Source: Mortierella sp. BCC40632
Lineage: Eukaryota > Mortierellomycota > Mortierellomycetes > Mortierellales > Mortierellaceae
Direction of reading: 5' to 3'
Assembly: GCA_011634665.1 (NCBI GenBank)
Contig: WAEK01000017.1
Coordinates: 1,140,300-1,204,299, forward strand
DNA length: 64,000 bases
The notes under the pieces are model-generated. The model had not been told where the DNA came from. It was given only the letters and a program-made list of their open reading frames with translations, and did not search any database. Position 1 is the first letter of the stretch, and each line of letters opens with the position of its first letter. The position numbers and the translations under genes were made by a program. Positions 55,554-64,000 of the stretch are shown here, one piece after another.

Positions 55554-57751
55554 AAGTTCTTCCCCAGAGTCTTCAGCGACTGGATCGGCGCAGGGGCAGG
55601 GGCAACAGGTGTATCGCAGTTCATCTCAACATCAGCAGCAACTGCAGGAGCAGAAGTGGCAATAGGGAGAGGCACAGGGGGATAGTCTTGTCAGGTAGAT
55701 CCTCAGGAATCGGCAAGTTGCCGATGCGGAGCAAATTCAAAAAGTGCTCGCGGACAACAGGGAGGGGTGGTGGAGCCAACCGTCTTAGTAAGACGATCGC
55801 TGTAGGCCTTTTTGACTCTAGCACGAACCTCAGGAGTCGCAGTGGCGTCACCTGGGGACAGAAGGATCATATGGGAAGGTGGCGGAAGAAAAAAAAAGCA
55901 GCAAGTGTTGAGACCAAGTTGTCCTTGTAAGAGGACTCCACGAGGAGCTCAAAATAGAACGACCAACGAAGGCAAAAGTTATGAATAGCCGAGGTGCGTA
56001 CGCGCAGGGCTCGGAACTTTGTCTTTAGTTGTCCAAGTGGGCAAGACTCAATGCCACCAAAGTAGACTCGAACAACAGGGTGGAAGGAGGTGAGGGGTGA
56101 CGACGACGATTGATTGAAAGGGTCGAGGGGAAGGCTTCAGTGAATTGATAATCTTACGCTGTTCATCAGAGAGATTGGCTCTAAGAGAGTCAGCATAAGA
56201 AGAGGGGGGGGGAGGTGGTGAGAAGACGACGGAGGAGAGGGCTGTGGAGGGAGTAGAGGTAACAGGAGTGGTGGGGGTGACGACGAGTGGAGGATGGCGG
56301 GGCAGGAAGTGAAGGGAAAGCGAGGGAAGCAGTTGTTGTCGAAGTCATGGCAGCTTCTAGTCGGTCGGCAAGGGAGTCCAAATCTGTCAAAGTTAGAATT
56401 CAACTTTTCAAAAAAAGAGGATTCAGTCTTGTCGACTCGAGAAGAAAATGACAGACACTTTCTTCGACAACTCTGCAACTTGTGAGCTCAAAAGGTCAAA
56501 CTGAGGGGCGAGGAACGATGGGGGCGTTGTCGCAGGGAGCCAAGTTCATTCTGGACAGATTGCAACATGTTTTTCAAAAGACTGGTGTTCTTTTAAGGAG
56601 ACGATCCTGGGTAACGGATAAATCTTCAAAAAAAGAACAGGATCCAACTTGCGTAACTTCTCCCATCGGGGACCAAAGGAAGTAGAATTACGAGGGGGCG
56701 GCAGCGGAAGATGATTCAGGGGCATCGGGGAAGGGTGTCGTCGGAGTCGGATTCCACAATCGTGTGAATTCTTTTTGCGTGCGGGCTTGGGGGTGATAGG
56801 CTGGGGTGGAATGGGCACCACGGGGGGGGACAGGGGGTCCAAAGAACGAATTGTGGAAACAACGGCAGGATCAGGGACAGGTGAAGGAGCAGGAGACATA
56901 GAAGCTGGGATAGTTTGGTAGGGTTGGAAGGTGAGGGGGAATTGGGGAAATCAGAAGAACAAGAAAGCCGGAGGAGGAAAGGAAGGCAACAGAGAGGAAC
57001 TAGGGGGTAGGGTCGGAACAGGATTCGGTGGAGTCCATGACTTCATCAAGATCAGCCGTCCCGATACCGGTGAATGGAATGGAATGGAATAAGGAAAGAA
57101 TCGGTGCTCTCGGCAAATTGGGGGACATAGAGGAGATATTCTCCAAGTCCATGGTAGAGAGGTCTTCATCAACCGGGGCAGAAGCACTTGCAGGGGGAAA
57201 GAGAGGATAGGGTCGTCCATGGGGTCAAGGTTTGGAGGAAACACGGTAGAAGCAGAAGGGAGAACAACAGAGGTGTTGTCAAAAGTGGAGGAACCAAAAT
57301 GAACAACAGGGGCAGAAGAGAAAGGAAGCAGATATAGGTGTAGACTGAATGGAATCGGGATGAGGCAGGGGAAGTTGAAGGGGGGGAAAAAAGATCGGAT
57401 TGGGAGAAGAGGGATGACAGAGGAAGAAGAAAGGGGTTGGGTGATAGGAGAGGCGGTACAGCCCAAACCACCATCATCAGGGGAAGTAAAACTTCAATCA
57501 CCTGGGCGAGCGGTGAACTGCTCATGCTTACAGGAGCGGCGATAAGTTCTGACAAACATGGAATTTGTCGACTTGACTTGATTCTTTCTTGTAAAGACAG
57601 GGTCGGCCTTGCAGTCCTTGTTGGGGCATGGCTTCGGCCACTGGCTGGAGTAAAGGCGAAGAAGGCGTTCGGCCTCAATACGATCCTCAGGGAAGCAAGA
57701 GAACTTGTCCTTGATTGCAACTGGATCAGAGGGGGTCCCGGGGGTCCCCAT
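55551..57751 (-). pseudogene. LINE copy 2 ORF1 (heavily frameshifted)
   Basis: ATG 57751 begins MGTPGTPSDPVAIKDKFSCF and keeps the true N-terminus through the Cys/His segment (CPNKDC...RSCKHEQF). Downstream it breaks into many short frames by G- and A-run indels, although nucleotide identity to copies 1 and 3 stays high. Confidence 0.75.
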
Positions 57752-57786
57752 GATGAAGGAGATGCAACGAACCTGGCGGAAGGGGG

Positions 57787-57795
57787 ATTATATAA
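57787..57795 (-). promoter_or_regulatory. TATA box, LINE copy 2
   Basis: Minus strand TTATATAAT about 36 nt upstream of the ORF1 ATG. Confidence 0.5.
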
Positions 57796-57966
57796 GAAAA
57801 TGATCCCGGGAGAGTGCGGAAAAAAAAATGGAAGGAATAGGGTGAGTCAGAGTGACCAAAAAGATGGCGTGATTACTGCGGGTGGCTTTTGTTATGGTTT
57901 GAGTGGCAGTGCAGGGGGGCCAGAAGGATCTGGCGTGGGAAAGTGGAGGGGGCAACGTTTAGCCAG

Positions 57967-58024
57967 GATTTAGGGCTTAGTTAGGGGTTTTTTTAGGGTT
58001 TTTTAGGGTTTTTTTAGGGTTTTA
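57967..58024 (+). repeat. Telomere-like linker between LINE copies 2 and 3
   Basis: 58 bp: TTTAGGGCTTAGTTAGGGG, then three or four T-rich AGGG units. Longer than the linker at 52114 but with the same first 18 bases. Confidence 0.85.
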
Positions 58025-58224
58025 GGCTTTAAGTTCTTTTAATAGTGTGGCCAGAAGGCAATCTAAGAGTAGGGAAGGCTATGGAAGTGATATGGCGAAG
58101 GAGGGAGAGTCGAAAAAAAATCAAAGAAAAAAAAAAGTCAAGTCGAAAATATTCTAAGTCAAAAAAGAGTAGGGTGTGTGATGCGGGGGGGGGGAACCAG
58201 TCAGAGCGTCTAAGTCGGCTTCCG

Positions 58225-61200
58225 TCAGGGGTGGAATGGCCAGGGCGGGGGATCAGGGTTGTAGTTTTGACGAGGCCTCTGCCAGAACTCGAGATAGCCA
58301 AAGGCTGTCGCAAGAGCAGAAAACTTCTTCGTGCGGAGGAGGTAATCTATCACATTAAAGTGCAAGATCAGCCCCGGAGGAGGATTGTGGAGGAAAGCTT
58401 GGTACGCATCAACACAACCACGAGGAAGATATCCACAGAGGTCAGCGTCGAAGCACTCCTTGACATGGCGACGAGAGAATCTCTGCTTACACTTGGAGCA
58501 ATCTGAGCCAGCAGCAAAGTGATTCAGACTCCAAGCGATAGCATTCTTGCGGAGACGAAGAGAATTTAAAAAGACAAAGTAGCAACTGCCACTAAGTCGC
58601 TTTCGCATCTCTGGGACAAACTGGCGGGGCATGACAAGATTCAGAGAACCAACGTCTGCATAAAACTTGTTCCTCAGGAATAACCGGAGAGGGTACCCTG
58701 TACTCTCATGGGTCAATCCAGGCGGCAATGGGTCCAAAGTGCGCGACTCGATGCTTCTTTTGACACTCAACCACTGGGAATAATCCGGGTGACGAGTGAC
58801 ATGGGGCAAGATGCGATCGTGGGGGCGACGAGTGAACCAAATGCGGCCACGGATGTGTGCAGCAGGATTAGAGTGGTGCATTTTCTGGAAGTGGCGAGTC
58901 AAAAGACAGGCCAAGTCCGAAAAGCGACGCGTTACAACAGGAATAGCCAGCATGGAGTGCATGGCGACAAGTCCAATGTTGTGCTCTGTGATCCAGCAAA
59001 GTGCACGATCTTGTACAGCCTGGACCGGGAGGAGATACTGGAACCGCGAAGTATCATTCTTGTGGACAAAGGGGAACGGGGCCGGAGTGCTAGCATTACG
59101 ACCAGGCGAGTTCATGAGCCAACGATAGACCAAGCCAGCACCATAGTCCATTTGAGAACGAACAAAGGTGCGATAAAAAAAGGCAAGGCGAAGACCAGCA
59201 GGCCAAAGACTTCCACGACGAACACAAATGTCCAAAGTCGAGGTAGCCTTTGCAACAGTAGACTCGAGGTGAGCCTCCCAGTTGATGCCTAACTTCTCGA
59301 ATGGGAATCCAAGATATGTATAGCGGTCAACACGGGGAATCTCTCCATGACCAGGAATGATCGGAGTGGGTTCATGAGGGGCCAAAGCCAACAGCACCCA
59401 CTTGGGAGAGATTCAACTGCATGCCATTGTCGTGAGACCAGGCAGCAAGCTTGTTGGTCGACACCTGTAAGTCAGACGGAAACTCGGACGAGGCCGTGAT
59501 ATCGTCAGCAAACAGAAGCGATCGCGGGAGGCAGCTATTTGGCACTGTATCTTGATGCAAGAGGGAGGCAAGGTCGTCAATAAAGACGTCGACAGCAGAG
59601 GAGACAAGAGAGACCCTTGGAAAAGACCACGGGTCAAGTCTATCGATCTCGTCTGCCGCCCATTCACCACGATCTTGGAAGAAGTCCCCAGGAAGAGGGA
59701 ATCAACCAAAGCTAGAATCTGGGTCGAAGCACCCCTGGACTCGAGCTTGGAAAGCAAGAGTGGGACAGGGACAGTGTCATACGCCTGAGCAAAGTCGTAA
59801 AACACCCTACAACGGTGACCGAGAATGGCAGCTTCGTGGGCCGTCAGAGCGTGCGTCAACGTGGAGAACCCACGTCGAAAGCCAGCCTGAGTCGAATGCA
59901 AGCGGAACGCTGGGGGGAGCGTTCGAAGAACCGAATCAACAACCTCTCAAAGGACCGACGCATCATCACAGTAAGTGAAATGGGTCTGAACTTGTTGATA
60001 GTTGTCTCCTCACCCTTGGGGATGGGGAAGATTACCGAGCGGTTCCATGAGGCAGGTGTCACACCGAGTAGACAACACAACCGGAACAACTCAATAGTCC
60101 GAAACGGAAGACTAGAACCAATAAGGGCTCGAAGAAGGCGAATATGAACACCATCCTCTCCCCCTGCAACATGAGCTCGATACTTTTCTCCAAAACCGAA
60201 TCAAAGTCGTCAGACCAAAGTCGTCAGACCACAGGATTTCATTTGTGAATGAGACTCCACGATAAGGTGAGACAGGAGGGGGAAGCAACTCGTCGCGAGT
60301 CTGCCGAAACACACCAGAAAAGTGGTTCACAGCATCCTCAGCAGGAGTGATCGAAGGATCTCGAGACGTCAGGGTAACAGTCTTTGTGCGGCAAGCTCGT
60401 TTGAAAGTACGGACAGCGTCAGCCAACGAAGGAGCATCTGAGATATCATCCCAGAGTCGATCAGCAGAAGCGCGCATCACGGACGGAACATACGAACCAC
60501 ACACCTCCTCGGCGGCAACATGAATGGCACTAACAATAGATTCATCCAAGTCGTCGACCAAGCGCTGGCGATCAACCAAAGAAATAACATCAAGCCCACC
60601 AGCCGTAGACAGTTCCTCAACGCGGTGAAGAACTTGACTACTGTAATCGGCAAAGTCCTCAGCGCAAGCATCAAAGCTGTTGCATAGGTCTGAGCGAACG
60701 CGGGCGTGCACGAGATATTTCAGGTTGAACCTGCGGGCCTCTTGAGTCGGGGACACATCCATAGGAGCACGAAGCTCTAGGACGCAGTCCATCATCTTGT
60801 GGTCAGACGTGGTATATGGAGACGAATCAACATAAGACCAACTGAAGTCTTGACGGCAGCGGACCAGTGCGTGATGATTCTTGGCGGTGCCAGGAGAAGG
60901 GAGGTTAAGGAAATAACAACCAGATCTCATGACCCTCGACACACACTCAACTCGATCTGAAGGGCCTCCACGAGAACCACGACCAGACAAAGAGTCGAGA
61001 CGCACATTGAGGTCGCCGAGAATAACATCAGGAAGACCAGGGGAAGAAGTAGAACAAGAGATGTGGCGGATGAAAAAGGATTCAAAGTCGGCGATGGGAA
61101 GAGAAGGTGGCAGATAGAGGGAACGGAAGGTGGAACCAAGGAGGGAAAGATCAATGGAATGGGACGTAACAGAAAAGGATATATGGCGACGAACAAGGGG

Positions 61201-61434
61201 TGACACAATGCAGAGGAGACCACCATGGCGGCGACCAGCTGCAGTGGCCTGAGGGAGGGGGGAGGAACAAAGGAAGAGGGGATGAGAAGAGTACAAGGAC
61301 TGATCCAAGTACCAAGTCTCGGAGCAAATGAAGATATCAAACTGGGAAGGAACAAAAGAACAAATACGCTCAAAGTCAAGACCCGGAAGTCCACGACAAT
61401 TGAGGTAGGCAATACGAACAAACTTACTATTCAT
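58225..61434 (-). pseudogene. LINE copy 3 ORF2 (few frameshifts)
   Basis: ATG 61434. A 440-codon frame (60112-61434) covers the endonuclease (YLNCRGLPGLDF, CSETWYLDQ, GDLNVRLDS, SDHKMMD) and the linker. RT is split by shifts near 60186, 59912 and 59590-59400; FADD is near 59498-59518. A 390-codon frame (58225-59397) covers the thumb and the C-terminal CCHC finger. Expected full length is ~1070 aa. Confidence 0.87.
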
Positions 61435-61436
61435 TA
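61432..61436 (-). promoter_or_regulatory. TAATG stop/start overlap, copy 3
   Basis: TAA (61436-61434) and ATG (61434-61432) share one base. Identical context in all three copies. Confidence 0.75.
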
Positions 61437-63577
61437 AAGTTCTTCCCCAGAGTCTTCAGCGACTGGATCGGCGGCAGGGGCAGGGGCAACAGGTGTATCG
61501 CAGTTCATCTCAACATCAGCAGCAACTGCAGGAGCAGAAGTGGCAATAGGGAGAGGCACAGGGATAGTCTTGTCAGGTAGATCCTCAGGAATCGGCAAGT
61601 TGCCGATGCGGAGCAAATTCAAAAAGTGCTCGCGGACAACAGGGAGGGTGGTGGAGCCAACCGTCTTAGTAAGACGATCGCTGTAGGCCTTTTTGACTCT
61701 AGCACGAACCTCAGGAGTCGCAGTGGCGTCACCTGGGACAGAAGGATCATATGTTGGAAGGTGGCGGAAGGAAAAAGCAGCAAGTGTTGAGACCAAGTTG
61801 TCCTTGTAAGAGGACTCACGAGGAGGAGCTCCAAAATAGAACGACCAACGAAGGCAAAGTTATGAATAGCCGAAGTGCGTACGCGCAGGGCTCGGAACTT
61901 TGTCTTTAGTTGTCCAAGTGGGCAAGACTCAATGCCACCAAAGTAGACTCGAACAACAGGGGTGGAAGGAGGTGAGGGGTGACGACGTGATTGAAAGGGT
62001 CGAGGGGAAGGCTTCAGTGAATTGATAATCTTACGCTGTTCATCAGAGAGATTGGCTCTAAGAGAGTCAGCGTAAGAACGAGGGGGAGCGTGGTGAGAAG
62101 ACGACGGAGAGGCTGTGGAGGGAGTAGAGGTAACAGGAGTGGTGGGGTGACGACGAGTGGAGGATGGCGGGGCAGGAAGTGAAGGGAAAGCGAGGGAAGC
62201 AGTTGTTGTCGAAGTCATGGCAGCTTCTAGTCGGTCGGCAAGGGAGTCCAATCTGTCAAAGTTAGAATTCAACTTTTCAAAAAAGAGGATTCAGTCTTGT
62301 CGACTCGAGAGAAAATGACAGACACTTTCTTCGACAACTCTGCAACTTGTGAGCTCAAAAGGTCAAACTGAGGGGCGAGGAACGATGTGGGGCGTTGTCG
62401 CAGGGAGCCAAGTTCATTCTGGACAGATTGCAACATGTTTTTCAAAGACTGGTGTTCTTTAAGGAGACGATCCTGGGTAACGGATAAATCTTCAAAAAGA
62501 ACAGGATCCAACTTGCGTAACTTCTCCCATCGGGGACCAAAGGAAGTAGAATTACGAAGGGCGGCAGCGGAAGATGATTCAGGGGCATCGGGAAGGGTGT
62601 CGTCGGAGTCGGATTCCACAATCGTGTGAATTCTTTTTTGCGTGCGGGCTTGGGGGTGATAGCTGGGGGGGTGGAATGGGTGTACCACGGGGGGACAGGG
62701 GGTCAAAGAACGAATTGTGGAAACAACGGCAGGATCAGGGACAGGTGAAGGAGCAGGAGACATAGAAGCTGGGATAGTTTGGTAGGGTTGGAAGGTGAAG
62801 GGGGAATTGGGGAAATCAGAAGAACAAGAAGCCGGAGGCAAGGAAGGCAACAGAGAGGAACTAGGGGTAGGGTCGGAACAGGATTCGGTGGAGTCCATGA
62901 CTTCATCAAGATCAGCCGTCCCGATACCGGTGAATGGAATAACGGAAGAATCGGTGCTCTCGGCAAATTGGGACATAGAGGAGATATTCTCCAAGTCCAT
63001 GGTAGAGAGGTCTTCATCAACCGGGGCAGAAGCACTTGCAGGGAAAGAGAGGATAGGGTCGTCCATGGGGTCAAGGTTTGGAGGAAACACGGTAGAAGCA
63101 GAAGGGAGAACAACAGAGGTATGTGCGGAGGAACCAAAATGAACAACAGGGGCAGAAGAGGAAGCAGATATAGGTGTAGACTGAATGGAATCGGATGAGG
63201 CAGGGGAAGTTGAAGGAGGGGGAACAAAGATCGGATTGGGAGAAGAGAGGATGACAGAGGAAGAAGAAAGGGGTTGGGTGATAGGAGAGGCGGTACAGCC
63301 CAAACCACCATCCAGGGGAAGTAAAACTTCAATCACCTGGCGAGCGGTGAACTGCTCATGCTTACAGGAGCGGCGATAAGTTCTGACAAACATGGAATTT
63401 GTCGACTTGACTTGATTCTTGTAAAAGACAGGGTCGGCCTTGCAGTCCTTGTTGGGGCATGGCTTCGGCCACTGGCTGGAGTAAAGGCGAAGAAGGCGTT
63501 CGGCCTCAATACGATCCTCAGGGAAGCAAGAGAACTTGTCCTTGATTGCAACTGGATCAGAGGGGGGGGGTCCCCAT
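61434..63577 (-). pseudogene. LINE copy 3 ORF1 (few frameshifts)
   Basis: ATG 63577. A run of nine G at 63562-63570 shifts the frame right after the start; the 374-codon frame 62269-63393 then covers the Ser/Pro region and the coiled-coil. Further frames at 61619-62272 and 61434-61796 complete the C-terminal domain (TYDPSVPGDATATPEVRARV) and the acidic tail. Total about 714 codons. Confidence 0.77.
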
Positions 63578-63612
63578 GATGAAGGAGATGCAACGAACCT
63601 GGCGGAAGGGGG

Positions 63613-63621
63613 ATTATATAA
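63613..63621 (-). promoter_or_regulatory. TATA box, LINE copy 3
   Basis: Minus strand TTATATAAT 36 nt upstream of the ORF1 ATG at 63577. Confidence 0.5.
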
Positions 63622-63818
63622 GAAAATGATCCCGGGAGAGTGATTACTGCGGGAAAAAAAATGGAAGGAATAGGGGTGAGTCAGAGGGTGACCAAGTGAA
63701 AAAGATGGATTGATTACTGCGGGTGGCTTTTGTTATGGTTTGAGTGGCAGTGCAGGGGGGGGGGCCAGAAGGATCTGGCGTGGGGAAAGTGGAGGGGGGC
63801 AACGTTTTAGCCAGGGAT

Positions 63819-64000
63819 TTAGGGATTTTTTTAGGGTTTTTAGGGTTTTAGGGTTTTAGGGTTTTAGGGTTTTAGGGTTTTAGGGTTTTAGGGTTTTAGG
63901 GTTTTAGGGTTTTAGGGTTTTAGGGTTTTAGGGTTTTTTAGGGTTTTAGGGTTTTAGGGTTTTAGGGTTTTTAGGGTTTTTAGGGTTTTAGGAGTTTTAG
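63819..64000 (+). repeat. Terminal telomere repeat (TTTTAGGG)n
   Basis: About 20 AGGG units, mostly 8-mers TTTTAGGG with occasional extra T, running to the end of the window. The G-rich strand reads 5' to 3' toward the right, the polarity of a right chromosome end. Whether the chromosome truly ends here or the repeat continues beyond the window cannot be seen. Confidence 0.9.

Larger units (their letters stand above)
52151..57966 (-). mobile_element. Telomere-associated LINE, copy 2 (middle)
   Basis: About 5.82 kb, same structure and orientation as copy 1 and nearly identical to it; most differences are single-base indels in homopolymers. ORF1 is the most broken of the three. Joined on both sides to telomere-like linkers. 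Confidence 0.9.
58025..63818 (-). mobile_element. Telomere-associated LINE, copy 3 (distal)
   Basis: About 5.79 kb. The 5' end (…CTAAAACGTTGCCCCCC on the minus strand) adjoins the long terminal telomere repeat, so this is the outermost element. Same gene content as copies 1 and 2. Confidence 0.92.

Overview
The window is a transposon-dominated, probably subtelomeric stretch of a eukaryotic chromosome that ends at the right in about 180 bp of TTTTAGGG-type telomere repeat. A fungus, perhaps an early-diverging one, is my best guess. It rests on chromodomain Ty3 elements, abundant Tc1/mariner elements, a two-gene PIF/Harbinger element and one short intron. No rRNA or housekeeping gene is present to confirm it, and TTTTAGGG is best known from green algae, so the lineage stays open.

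Layout. 1-2.1 kb: one intact candidate host gene (458 aa, N-terminal C2H2-like finger). 2.2-3.8 kb: a Tc1/mariner element. 4.3-6.3 kb: a cluster of short hAT-type MITEs with 8-bp target duplications, around a five-copy ~115-bp tandem repeat. 6.3-15.1 kb: a satellite of 24 units of ~371 bp, in which a constant half alternates with an A-type or B-type variable half. 15.3-21.0 kb: a coiled-coil gene remnant cut in two by a complete chromodomain Ty3 element (Gypsy-1A). 21.4-31.5 kb: a second Ty3 element (Gypsy-2A) whose reverse transcriptase is split by a Tc1 element (Tc1-B), itself split by an 805-bp foldback element. Gypsy-2A sits at the 3' end of a copia-like remnant.

31.7-46.0 kb is a stack of insertions resolved by target-site duplications. 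Gypsy-3 holds Tc1-C. Tc1-C holds a hAT MITE and a PIF/Harbinger element. Harbinger holds Tc1-D and a Gypsy-2-family solo LTR, and that LTR holds Gypsy-1B. Removing the insertions on paper restores reading frame in every interrupted gene examined at its junction (both Harbinger genes, the Tc1-B and Tc1-C transposases, the Gypsy-2A RT and the coiled-coil gene). That is strong internal evidence for the boundaries.

46.0-64.0 kb: a truncated Ty3 chromodomain end runs into short telomere-like sequence, then three head-to-tail copies (~5.8 kb each) of an APE-type LINE on the minus strand. Each copy has its 3' end toward the centromere and its 5' end toward the telomere, and copies are separated only by 36-60 bp of degenerate telomere repeat. 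ORF1 and ORF2 overlap in a TAATG stop/start. The orientation and junctions are those expected if the LINE is reverse-transcribed onto chromosome ends, with telomere repeats added between rounds. This telomere-associated LINE array is the most interesting system in the window.

Many frameshifts fall in homopolymers, so some apparent gene breaks may be sequencing error rather than decay.
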